Assembly: GCA_025350775.1 (NCBI GenBank)
Contig: JANXXF010000259.1
Location: 1 to 6,477, forward strand
Length of the DNA stretch: 6,477 nt
Direction: 5' to 3'
Source: Actinomycetes bacterium
GTDB taxonomy: Bacteria > Actinomycetota > Thermoleophilia > Gaiellales > Gaiellaceae
Shown: positions 1 through 5,292 of the stretch, piece by piece
Layout: every line of letters starts with the position of its first letter
How positions within the stretch are numbered: position 1 is the stretch's first letter
The notes under the pieces: generated by a model
Databases searched by the model: none
Told to the model about the DNA's origin: nothing
Seen by the model: only the letters and a program-made list of their open reading frames with translations
Program-made: the position numbers and the translations under genes

Positions 1-716
1 ACGGCGATGACGGCGCCGGCGAGCGGCCCGACGAGGTAGATCCAGACGTGACCGAAGCGGCCGAGCACGAGGTCGGGCGCAAGCGAGCGTGCCGGGTTCA
101 TCGACGCCCCGCTGATCGGGCTCGACCAGAGGCCCGCGAGAACGATGTAGCCGCCAACGGCCACCGCCGAGAGCGCCCCGACGTTCTGGGCGCGCGAGGC
201 CGTGCCGAGGATCGTGCTGACGAGCCCGACCGTCAGAGCCAGCTCCGTCAGCAGTGCCTGCCAGTCACTGATCCCGACTCCCGGCTCGGTGGCGCCGAGC
301 ATGCCGACCTTGCCGTAGACGCCCCACAGGAAGAGGCATGCGAGCGTCGCCCCCACACCCTGGGCCAGCACGTAGCCAGGCACGCGCCGCCAGGGGAAGT
401 CGCCGCGCAGGCTGAACGCGAGCGTGACGGCGGGATTGAGGTGAGCGCCCGAGACAGCGCCCATGAAAAGAACGATCACCATCACCATCAGGCCCGGTGC
501 GGCGACGGCAGCAGACCGGCTGATCTCCCCGTGGCCAAGCGCGCCGACGACCGTGGCCCCGGCGCCGACGAGCACGAACAGGAATGTCCCGAACAGCTCC
601 GAGAACAGACGTCGCGACTCGACCCAGTGCTCGTCGCGGCCGCGACTTCCCGGCAGCGCGAACGCGAGCGGCGCCCGGTCACAGCCTGGATCGGCCGCAG
701 GGTGGGCCACGGTCAC
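1..716 (-). CDS. MIP/aquaporin-family channel (C-terminus cut by window edge)
   Basis: Integral membrane channel of the major intrinsic protein family, which passes water or small neutral solutes across the inner membrane. 238 codons are visible without a stop. Both NPA half-helices are present: GAHLNPAVT (NPA at residues 94-96) and SGASMNPARS (NPA at 207-209). Hydrophobic segments lie at about 40-60, 70-88, 112-131, 154-171, 181-197 and 223-238, so six helices are nearly complete and only a short tail is missing. The N-terminal 30 residues are polar. By alignment to AQP1 from memory, the aromatic/arginine filter positions read Pro74, Gly195, Ala204 and Arg210, so this is not a classical water-only filter and the substrate is unknown. 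The start is GTG at 716-714, overlapping the upstream stop codon (GTGA); no Shine-Dalgarno sequence is visible, so translational coupling is likely. The family call is secure; the exact start is less so. Confidence 0.93.
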   Translation of the reverse strand, partial: MTVAHPAADPGCDRAPLAFALPGSRGRDEHWVESRRLFSELFGTFLFVLVGAGATVVGALGHGEISRSAAVAAPGLMVMVIVLFMGAVSGAHLNPAVTLAFSLRGDFPWRRVPGYVLAQGVGATLACLFLWGVYGKVGMLGATEPGVGISDWQALLTELALTVGLVSTILGTASRAQNVGALSAVAVGGYIVLAGLWSSPISGASMNPARSLAPDLVLGRFGHVWIYLVGPLAGAVIA

Positions 717-1090
717 GGCAGATCGACGAGCCGGCAGGGGATGCTGGCATTCTCGTCGAGGTGGTAGCTGGCACAGATCCGGTGATACCCGTCGGCCACG
801 ATCAGCGACATCCCGGTCATCGCCCGGCCACGGACGAGCAGGACCGGTGAGAGCAGCCCGCCGCGCGCCACCGCCTTGAGGTCCTTCGCCACGTGCGGAT
901 TGTCGTCCGGCAGCAGAGGGAGCCCGCTGGCCCGCATGATGTCCTTGGCCTTCCGGTAGACCGTGTCCGCACTCGCCAGGGCCTCGACGCACGCTGCCGC
1001 CGCGGCCTCCGAGAACAGCAGGCTCAGGTACTCCCCGGCTGCGGGGAAGTCATGCTCCTCCGGCTCGTCCTGCCAGCGCTGCTTGCTCAC
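713..1090 (-). CDS. Small ParB/sulfiredoxin-fold-like protein of unknown function
   Basis: A 125-residue soluble protein with no signal peptide or membrane segment. The N-terminal half (about 20-55) is rich in Ala and Glu and probably helical. The C-terminal half carries LSPVLLVRG (80-88), then ADGYHR (99-104), then IPCRLV (117-122). This strand, loop with a conserved His-Arg, helix, strand order resembles the core of ParB N-terminal and sulfiredoxin-like domains, which often use such a loop to bind nucleotide. That resemblance is from pattern memory, and no catalytic role can be claimed. The start is GTG at 1090, with a GGAAGG Shine-Dalgarno-like sequence 12 nt upstream (1108-1103), rather distant. 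The gene overlaps the following channel gene by 4 nt, so the two are probably co-translated. Similar proteins are, as far as I recall, mostly annotated hypothetical. It is confidently a gene, with low confidence in function. Confidence 0.8.
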   Translation of the reverse strand: MSKQRWQDEPEEHDFPAAGEYLSLLFSEAAAAACVEALASADTVYRKAKDIMRASGLPLLPDDNPHVAKDLKAVARGGLLSPVLLVRGRAMTGMSLIVADGYHRICASYHLDENASIPCRLVDLP

Positions 1091-1120
1091 GGTTGGTGGC
1101 GACCTTCCATCTCGACTTTC

Positions 1121-1126
1121 ACAGTA
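1121..1126 (-). promoter_or_regulatory. Candidate -10 element (TACTGT) for the ParB/Srx-like gene and channel
   Basis: The minus strand reads TACTGT here, fitting TANNNT. Transcription starting about 7 nt further on would give a leader of roughly 24 nt carrying the GGAAGG at 1108-1103. No convincing -35 hexamer was found. The 164-nt gap between this gene and the flavoprotein gene (1091-1254) holds nothing else apart from the small hairpin at 1224-1239. Confidence 0.3.
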
Positions 1127-1223
1127 CCCTCGGTCGCCCGAATCGAACCTGCCGCGTTGCGCTCAGCCGTGACGATGAGGCCGCTCGGCGGGAGCCACTG
1201 CCCGCACCGGTAGAGCTGCCCGT

Positions 1224-1239
1224 CGGCGATGGATCGCCG
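1224..1239 (-). terminator. Short GC hairpin after the flavoprotein gene, possible terminator
   Basis: CGGCGA and TCGCCG form a perfect 6-bp stem around TGGA. It begins 15 nt past the flavoprotein stop codon on the minus strand. No U-tract follows, so it is a weak candidate and could be chance in GC-rich DNA. Confidence 0.25.
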
Positions 1240-1254
1240 TCTCCCGAGCCGGGC

Positions 1255-1884
1255 CTAGTAGAGCCCCTCGCGCCGCGCGTACCGCTCTGCCCGCTCCTTG
1301 TCGTACTGGCCGGCGTCGAAGTCGTCGTCGCGCAGCGACCGCAGCAGCTCGCCGTTCGTCGGCAGCTCGCCGCGGTCGACGTGGCCGGCGGGATTCCAGA
1401 GATCGGAGCGGATCAGCGCCTTCGAGCACTGCGTGTACGCCTCCTCGATGGCGACGACGATGCCCAGGCGCGGCGGCCTCCCCTCCACCGCCGACGGCGC
1501 GAGCAGCTCAGCGTCGTCCGTCAGCACCGCCCGGCCGTTGACGCGGAAGGTGTCGCCGACGCCGGGGATCAGGAAGAGCAGGCCGATCCGCGAGTCGCGC
1601 AGCAGATTCGTCAGCGTGTCCGCGATGCGGTTGCCGGTCCGGTCGGGCAGGAGCAAGGTGCGCTCGTCGAGGATGCGCACGAAGCCGGCCGGGTCGCCGC
1701 GCGGCGAGACGTCCATCCCTCCGTCGGGCCGCGTGGTGGCAACACACACGAACGGCGACCGCTCGACGAACTGGCGCGTCAGCGGGTTGAGCCGGTCGCT
1801 GATCTTCGAGACGACGAGCTCGCTCGGCTCCCCGATAATCGCCCGGAGCTGCGCTTCGTCGCTGATTCCCGCGGGCAGATCCAC
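1255..1884 (-). CDS. PPOX-type FMN-binding flavoprotein (MSMEG_1061/DR2398-like)
   Basis: A cytoplasmic protein of 209 residues with the pyridoxamine-5'-phosphate-oxidase-like split beta-barrel, a fold that binds FMN or F420. The core runs from about 40 to 160: strand SPFVCVATT (43-51), MDVSPRGDPAGF (57-68), LLLPDRTGNR (77-86, likely FMN phosphate contacts), then GLLFLIPGVGDTFRVNG (101-117) and a C-terminal CSKALIRSDLW (153-163). This set is what I recall of the family annotated as MSMEG_1061 or DR_2398 type, of unknown substrate. It lacks the recognisable C-terminal block of true PdxH, so PNP/PMP oxidase activity should not be assumed despite nearby pdxS and pdxT. The start is GTG at 1884: an in-frame TAG at 1896-1894 excludes any earlier start, and no Shine-Dalgarno sequence is present. 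The TAGTCT six bases before the start suggests a leaderless message and a promoter of its own. Confidence 0.88.
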   Translation of the reverse strand: MDLPAGISDEAQLRAIIGEPSELVVSKISDRLNPLTRQFVERSPFVCVATTRPDGGMDVSPRGDPAGFVRILDERTLLLPDRTGNRIADTLTNLLRDSRIGLLFLIPGVGDTFRVNGRAVLTDDAELLAPSAVEGRPPRLGIVVAIEEAYTQCSKALIRSDLWNPAGHVDRGELPTNGELLRSLRDDDFDAGQYDKERAERYARREGLY

Positions 1885-1890
1885 GGCGGC

Positions 1891-1896
1891 AGACTA
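1891..1896 (-). promoter_or_regulatory. Candidate leaderless -10 element (TAGTCT) for the flavoprotein gene
   Basis: TAGTCT on the minus strand is followed by six bases and then the GTG start at 1884. Its sequence and spacing are identical to those before thiE (5158-5163). There is no Shine-Dalgarno sequence, consistent with transcription starting at the start codon. No clear -35 was found. Confidence 0.42.
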
Positions 1897-1975
1897 CCGC
1901 GCGCTAGCGACGCGGAATACCCGGGCGCTGTCGCCCACGGGTTGAAAGGAGCCGGACGAACGGCTGATGACCCTG

Positions 1976-1999
1976 CCCGGCCGGCACCCGTCGGCCGGG
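1976..1999 (-). terminator. Strong GC hairpin after yebC, likely terminator
   Basis: CCCGGCCG (1976-1983) and CGGCCGGG (1992-1999) form a perfect 8-bp stem with an 8-nt loop, 6 nt past the yebC stop codon. No U-tract follows on the minus strand, as is common in high-GC actinobacteria. A second, bulged hairpin lies further downstream at about 1920-1941. Together they would separate yebC from the flavoprotein gene. Confidence 0.45.
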
Positions 2000-2005
2000 G
2001 CCGAC

Positions 2006-2758
2006 CTACCCGGCGACCGCCTCGAGGATCTCCTCAGGGATGTCGAAGTTGGCGAAAACCTCCTGGACGTCGTCGTTGTCCTCGAGCACGTCCATCAGCT
2101 TCATCAGCTTCTTCGCCACCGACTCCTCGGTGACGTCGACGGTGACCTTGGGCACCATCGTCAGCTCGGCGGCCTCGATCGAGAAGCCGGCGGCCTCGAT
2201 CGCGTCGCGCACCGTGCCGAAGGCGTCGATGCTGCAGAGCACCTGGAAGGTGTCGCCGTCGTTGACGACGTCGTCGGCGCCCGCGTCGGCGGCGGCGAGC
2301 ATCAGCTCGTCCTCGTCGGCGGGCCCGTTGACGATGATCTGGCCGCGCCGCTCGAACTGGTAGGCGACCGAGCCCGTCGTGCCGAGGTTGCCGCCGTACT
2401 TGTCGAACGCGTGGCGCACGTCGGAGGCGGTGCGATTCTTGTTGTCGGTGAGCGCGTCGACGATCACGGCGACCCCGCCGGGGCCGTAGCCCTCGTAGAC
2501 GATCGTCTCGTAGTTCGTCGCGTCCGCGTCGGTGCCGGCGCCGCGCGCGATCGCCCGCTCGATGTTGTCCTTCGGCATCGAGTAGCTCTTCGCCTTGATG
2601 ATCGCGTTCTGCAGGGCGAGGTTGCCCGTCGGGTCGCCTCCGCCCTCCTTGGCGGCGATGATGATCGCGCGCGAGAGCTTCGAGAAGAGCTTGCCGCGCT
2701 TCGCATCGGCGGCGCCCTTCTTGTGCTTGATGGTCGACCACTTGCTATGCCCGGACAC
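2006..2758 (-). CDS. yebC: YebC/TACO1-family translation or regulatory factor
   Basis: A 250-residue cytoplasmic protein of the YebC/PmpR (DUF28) family, at the usual length. The N-terminus has the family signature MSGHSKWSTIKHKK (1-14), followed by RGKLFSKLSR. NLALQNAIIKAK, the MPKDNIERAI segment and YEGYGPGGVA follow in the first third, and the acidic second and third domains end in the IPEE segment near the C-terminus. Family members have been described as DNA-binding regulators (PmpR) and, more recently, as ribosome-associated factors that help translate difficult proline-containing stretches; which applies here cannot be told from sequence. The start is GTG at 2758 with a strong Shine-Dalgarno (GGAGG at 2769-2765, 6-nt spacer). 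It overlaps the end of pdxT by 14 nt, so it is the distal gene of the pdx unit. In many actinobacteria ruvCAB follows; here a flavoprotein gene does. Confidence 0.97.
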   Translation of the reverse strand: MSGHSKWSTIKHKKGAADAKRGKLFSKLSRAIIIAAKEGGGDPTGNLALQNAIIKAKSYSMPKDNIERAIARGAGTDADATNYETIVYEGYGPGGVAVIVDALTDNKNRTASDVRHAFDKYGGNLGTTGSVAYQFERRGQIIVNGPADEDELMLAAADAGADDVVNDGDTFQVLCSIDAFGTVRDAIEAAGFSIEAAELTMVPKVTVDVTEESVAKKLMKLMDVLEDNDDVQEVFANFDIPEEILEAVAG

Positions 2759-3338
2759 CCTGCTCCTCCCTTACGAGATCGAGAAACTGTTCGTGAATGC
2801 GCGTGTCGCCGGTGAGCTCCGGGTGGAACGCGGCGACGAGGTAGCGGCCCTCGCGCGCGAGCACAGCATGCCCGGCGGCCTCGGCCAGCACCTGCACGCC
2901 CGGCCCGGCCGACTCGACCCACGGCGCGCGGATGAAGACGGCATGCACCGGCTCCGGCTCGCCCTCGACCTCGAGGTCGGCCTCGAAGCTAGCGACCTGG
3001 CGGCCGAACGCATTGCGGCGCACGGCGATGTCGACAAGGCCGAGCAGAGGCTGGCCGTGCGTCCCGTCCACCGCCTCCCGGGCGAGCAGGATCAGGCCGG
3101 CGCAGGTGCCGAAGATAGCGCCCCGGAACGCGCGGATCGCGTCGTCGAGGCCGTACATCGCGGCGAGCTTGCCGATCGTCGTCGACTCACCGCCGGGGAT
3201 GATCAGGCCGTCTAGCCCGTCGAGCTGCCCGGGCAGCCGCACCTCTACCACAGCCGCGTCGAGGCGGCGCAGCATCGCCGCATGCTCGCGGAAGTCGCCC
3301 TGCAGGGCGAGGACACCGATACGTAGCGGCTTCTCCAC
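2745..3338 (-). CDS. pdxT: Pyridoxal 5'-phosphate synthase glutaminase subunit PdxT
   Basis: A class I glutamine amidotransferase that hydrolyses glutamine and passes ammonia to PdxS in the DXP-independent pyridoxal phosphate synthase complex. It has 197 residues, normal for the family. Seen in order: GVLALQGDFREH (8-19), PGGESTTIGKL (48-58), FGTCAGLILLA (76-86) with nucleophile Cys79, RRNAFGRQ (107-114), FIRAPWVE (135-142) and AAFHPELT (169-176) with His172 and Glu174 completing the triad. The reading frame stays open well upstream (to 3866, antiphase with pdxS), but homology begins at GTG 3338, which also puts the catalytic cysteine at 79 as in the Bacillus subtilis enzyme. No Shine-Dalgarno sequence precedes it; a TACCAT lies 8 nt upstream. 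It sits 233 nt after pdxS, an unusually long gap for two subunits of one enzyme, and overlaps yebC by 14 nt. Confidence 0.96.
   Translation of the reverse strand: MEKPLRIGVLALQGDFREHAAMLRRLDAAVVEVRLPGQLDGLDGLIIPGGESTTIGKLAAMYGLDDAIRAFRGAIFGTCAGLILLAREAVDGTHGQPLLGLVDIAVRRNAFGRQVASFEADLEVEGEPEPVHAVFIRAPWVESAGPGVQVLAEAAGHAVLAREGRYLVAAFHPELTGDTRIHEQFLDLVREEQGVRA
2763..2772 (-). promoter_or_regulatory. Shine-Dalgarno sequence of yebC, inside pdxT
   Basis: The minus strand reads AAGGGAGGAG here, placing GGAGG 6 nt before the GTG start. It lies within the last codons of pdxT. This is the only strong ribosome binding site among the minus-strand genes and contrasts with the apparently leaderless genes around it. 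Confidence 0.75.
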
Positions 3339-3346
3339 GGGAGAAC

Positions 3347-3352
3347 ATGGTA
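3347..3352 (-). promoter_or_regulatory. Candidate leaderless -10 element (TACCAT) for pdxT
   Basis: TACCAT fits TANNNT and lies 8 nt before the GTG start of pdxT, which has no Shine-Dalgarno sequence. The spacing is at the long end for leaderless starts. It would let pdxT and yebC be expressed apart from pdxS. Confidence 0.3.
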
Positions 3353-3466
3353 TCGACGGGCGCGCGAGCGTCCCAGCCGGATCGTCCGATCGGATCGCGA
3401 GCGGGCGACTTCTTCCCGTCGGGACCGCTGCCGCCGCGGGTCTCCGGCACGCCAAGACCGGGGAGT

Positions 3467-3488
3467 GGCGGCGTAAGCACGCGCCGCC
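3467..3488 (-). terminator. GC hairpin in the pdxS-pdxT spacer
   Basis: GGCGGCG (3467-3473) and CGCCGCC (3482-3488) form a perfect 7-bp stem with an 8-nt loop, about 83 nt past the pdxS stop. No U-tract follows. It could attenuate pdxS transcription before pdxT, or be incidental. The rest of the 3339-3571 spacer contains a coding-like stretch (see findings) but no recognised gene. Confidence 0.25.
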
Positions 3489-3571
3489 GCCTCGTACGCT
3501 CGGATCAGCGGCTGGAGACGCACATCGTTCGCCTCGGCAAACCCGTCGATCCAGTAGGCGAGCCGCTCCGT

Positions 3572-4456
3572 CTACCAGCCGCGCGTCTCGAGCAGCTGCT
3601 CGGGCTTCAGCGACGCGGTCGAGATGCCGACCATCGCCTCGCCCAGGCCCGCGCTGACGCGCGCCAGGATCTCGGGATCGTTGAAGTGCGTGGTGGCCTC
3701 GACGATCGCGCGGGCACGCTGCGCCGGGTTGCCCGCCTTGAAGATGCCGGAGCCGACGAACACGCCGTCGGCGCCGAGCTGCATGCAGAGCGCCGCGTCG
3801 GCCGGGGTGGCGATGCCGCCCGCGGTGAACGTGACGACGGGCAGCCGGCCGTTCTCGGCGACCCACTTGACCAGCTCGTACGGGGCCTGGAGGCGCTTGG
3901 CCTCGCTGTACAGCTCCTCCTCGACCATCGAGCCGAGCCTGCGGATGGTGCCGAACACGCTGCGCATGTGGGTGACCGCGTTGACGATGTCGCCGGTGCC
4001 GGCCTCGCCCTTGGTGCGGATCATCGCCGCGCCCTCACCGAGCCGGCGCAGCGCCTCGCCCAGGTTGGTCGCGCCGCACACGAACGGCACTGTGTACTTC
4101 CACTTGTCCACGTGGTTCTCGAGGTCGGCCGGAGTGAGCACCTCGGACTCGTCGATGTAGTCCACCTCGAGGGCCTGCAGGATCTGCGCCTCGGCGAAGT
4201 GGCCGATCCGGCACTTGGCCATCACGGGGATCGTGACGGCAGCCTGGATGCCCTTGATCATGTCGGGATCCGACATGCGGGCGACGCCTCCCTGCACGCG
4301 GATGTCGGCCGGAACGCGCTCGAGCGCCATCACGGCGCAGGCTCCCGCCTCCTCGGCGATCTTCGCCTGGTCGGCGTTCACCACATCCATGATGACCCCG
4401 CCCTTGAGCATCTCGGCGAGGCCACTCTTCACACGCATCGTCCCGATCTCGGCCAT
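3572..4456 (-). CDS. pdxS: Pyridoxal 5'-phosphate synthase lyase subunit PdxS
   Basis: The synthase subunit that builds pyridoxal phosphate from ribose 5-phosphate, glyceraldehyde 3-phosphate and ammonia supplied by PdxT; a TIM-barrel protein assembling as a dodecamer. Counting from the ATG at 4456 gives 294 residues. Key residues are in place: GGVIMD with Asp24, PVMAKCRIGH with the Schiff-base Lys81, and RTKGEAGTGD with Lys149. VDYIDESEVL, GGIATPADAA, GVFVGSGIFK and the typical C-terminal RGW are also present. From this ATG the numbering of Asp24, Lys81 and Lys149 matches the Bacillus subtilis enzyme exactly. An in-frame ATG at 4465 would add three residues, but it overlaps the likely -10 element TAACAT and is disfavoured. 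There is no Shine-Dalgarno sequence. It lies 53 nt after thiE on the same strand, with its own apparent promoter, and heads the pdxS-pdxT-yebC group. Confidence 0.97.
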   Translation of the reverse strand: MAEIGTMRVKSGLAEMLKGGVIMDVVNADQAKIAEEAGACAVMALERVPADIRVQGGVARMSDPDMIKGIQAAVTIPVMAKCRIGHFAEAQILQALEVDYIDESEVLTPADLENHVDKWKYTVPFVCGATNLGEALRRLGEGAAMIRTKGEAGTGDIVNAVTHMRSVFGTIRRLGSMVEEELYSEAKRLQAPYELVKWVAENGRLPVVTFTAGGIATPADAALCMQLGADGVFVGSGIFKAGNPAQRARAIVEATTHFNDPEILARVSAGLGEAMVGISTASLKPEQLLETRGW

Positions 4457-4463
4457 GGCGGGC

Positions 4464-4469
4464 ATGTTA
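4464..4469 (-). promoter_or_regulatory. Candidate leaderless -10 element (TAACAT) for pdxS
   Basis: TAACAT on the minus strand is a near-consensus -10 hexamer, 7 nt before the homology-supported ATG at 4456. It also overlaps the alternative ATG at 4465, which would then not be transcribed in full. No Shine-Dalgarno sequence and no clear -35 were found. Confidence 0.5.
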
Positions 4470-4509
4470 CCGGTGATCGGGCAGGGTCAGGCTCCGCGTA
4501 CCGGCCCGC

Positions 4510-5151
4510 CTACGCGGGCAGGGCGCTGCGGAAGGCACGCGCCGCCGCCTCGGGGTCGGCGGCGTCGCGGATCGCGCGGACGACCGCCAGCCGCGTCGCC
4601 CCCGCCTCGCGCACCTGCTCCCGATTGGCGAGATCGATGCCACCGATCGCGAACCACGGCAGCCGCGCGCTGCGCGCCGCCTCGGCGACCAGCTCGAGCC
4701 CCACGGCGGCCCGGCCCGGCTTCGTCGCGGTCTCCCACACAGGCCCGACGCCGATGTAGTCGACGCCGGCAGCGTGCGCGGCCGCGATCTGGGCGGGCGA
4801 GTGCGTCGAGAGGCCGACGAAGCGGCCGGCGCCGGCGAGGCGGCGGGCCTCCGCGGGAGCAACGTCGTCCTGGCCGACGTGGACGCCGTCGGCGTCACAG
4901 GCAGCGGCCAGGTCGGGCCGGTCGTTGACGACGAACAGGGCGCCGGCACGGTCGCACGCGGCTGCGAGGCGGCGGGCGACGGCGACGAACTCGCCGTCCG
5001 GCAGCGTCTTCTCGCGCAGCTGGACGAGGTCGACCCCACCGCGCAGCGCCGCCTCGACGATCGGCACGGCGTCGCGGCCGCCCGGGCTCGCCTCGAGAAT
5101 CAGGTAGAGCCGCGCGCCTGCGAGGCGCGCCGGCCGGGCCGCTGCATCCAT
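4510..5151 (-). CDS. thiE: Thiamine-phosphate synthase ThiE
   Basis: Joins hydroxymethylpyrimidine diphosphate to thiazole phosphate (carboxylated in many bacteria) to give thiamine phosphate; a cytoplasmic TIM-barrel enzyme. Its 213 residues match the usual length. Seen in order: LVQLREKTL (42-50, pyrimidine and diphosphate contacts), VNDRPDLA (75-82), DGVHVGQDD (88-96, with Asp95/Asp96 probably near the Mg-diphosphate), GLSTHS (113-118), YIGVGPVWETATK (132-144, thiazole phosphate and diphosphate contacts) and AIGGI in the C-terminal third. The start is ATG at 5151, preceded by CCCTCC and TAGTCT with no Shine-Dalgarno sequence, which suggests a leaderless message. It is divergent from thiO, so the TPP riboswitch is on the opposite strand and not in its transcript. 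Downstream, pdxS follows 53 nt after the stop. An ordinary intact gene. Confidence 0.97.
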   Translation of the reverse strand: MDAAARPARLAGARLYLILEASPGGRDAVPIVEAALRGGVDLVQLREKTLPDGEFVAVARRLAAACDRAGALFVVNDRPDLAAACDADGVHVGQDDVAPAEARRLAGAGRFVGLSTHSPAQIAAAHAAGVDYIGVGPVWETATKPGRAAVGLELVAEAARSARLPWFAIGGIDLANREQVREAGATRLAVVRAIRDAADPEAAARAFRSALPA

Positions 5152-5157
5152 GGAGGG

Positions 5158-5163
5158 AGACTA
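5158..5163 (-). promoter_or_regulatory. Candidate leaderless -10 element (TAGTCT) for thiE
   Basis: TAGTCT on the minus strand, six bases, then the ATG of thiE. It is identical in sequence and spacing to the element at 1891-1896. The plus-strand -10 candidate for the riboswitch transcript is only 27 bp away, so the two promoters would share upstream DNA. Confidence 0.5.
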
Positions 5164-5190
5164 GCCCGGCGCCCCCGCCCCGGCTGAGGT

Positions 5191-5196
5191 TACGAT
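5191..5196 (+). promoter_or_regulatory. Candidate -10 element (TACGAT) for the thiO riboswitch transcript
   Basis: TACGAT fits TANNNT and would start transcription at about 5202-5204, right at the 5' edge of the TPP aptamer. No convincing -35 was found in the GC-rich DNA shared with thiE. Confidence 0.42.
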
Positions 5197-5203
5197 GGAC
5201 GGG

Positions 5204-5292
5204 TAACGGGAGTCCGGCGCGCCGGGCTGAGAGGGCGGCAGGGAGCGCCGCCGACCGTCAGAACCTGATCCGGGTCATGCCGGCGCAGGGAG
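5204..5292 (+). promoter_or_regulatory. TPP riboswitch (THI element) upstream of thiO
   Basis: A thiamine-pyrophosphate-sensing aptamer. Conserved blocks are present in the right order: CGGGAG at 5207-5212, a 6-bp arm (5212-5217 with 5222-5227) leading into the pyrimidine-sensing CTGAGAG, a variable arm (GGCGGC 5234-5239 with GCCGCC 5247-5252), then the diphosphate-sensing AGAACCTGATCCGGGTCATG, the short stem CCGG 5270-5273 with CCGG 5280-5283, and CGCAGGGA at 5284-5291. No separate terminator hairpin follows. The last conserved bases, AGGGAGG, double as a Shine-Dalgarno-like sequence and run into the first possible thiO GTG, so control is most likely at translation initiation: bound TPP would hide the ribosome site. 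The element faces only the thiO operon. Confidence 0.95.

Noticed and set aside
463..488. His-rich run (four or five consecutive His codons) read on the plus strand, like a tag or metal site
   Set aside because: It is the antisense of a Val/Met-rich membrane helix of the channel (alternating GTG and ATG codons) and is not translated.
1255..1884. Calling the flavoprotein PdxH (pyridoxine/pyridoxamine phosphate oxidase) because pdxS and pdxT are nearby
   Set aside because: Its motifs fit the MSMEG_1061/DR_2398-type PPOX group, and the C-terminal substrate-binding block of PdxH is not recognisable.
1885..2005. Possible tRNA or small RNA in the gap between yebC and the flavoprotein gene
   Set aside because: There is no T-loop consensus, anticodon arm or CCA-like end; only GC hairpins and a promoter-like hexamer were seen.
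1093..2133. Long open frame on the plus strand, 346 codons
   Set aside because: It is antisense to the flavoprotein and yebC genes, has Arg/Pro/Ala-rich low-complexity content and matches no family. It is a GC-rich shadow frame.
1967..2815. 282-codon open frame on the plus strand opposite yebC
   Set aside because: Valine/aspartate-rich antisense shadow of the clearly conserved YebC; no family resemblance.
3339..3866. N-terminal extension of PdxT to an upstream start at 3866
   Set aside because: The extra 176 codons overlap pdxS out of frame and are Arg/Ala-rich noise; PdxT homology begins at GTG 3338.
3347..4759. 470-codon open frame on the plus strand across pdxS and part of thiE
   Set aside because: It mirrors pdxS and thiE in complementary phase, with His/Arg/Asp-rich noise and no recognisable motif.
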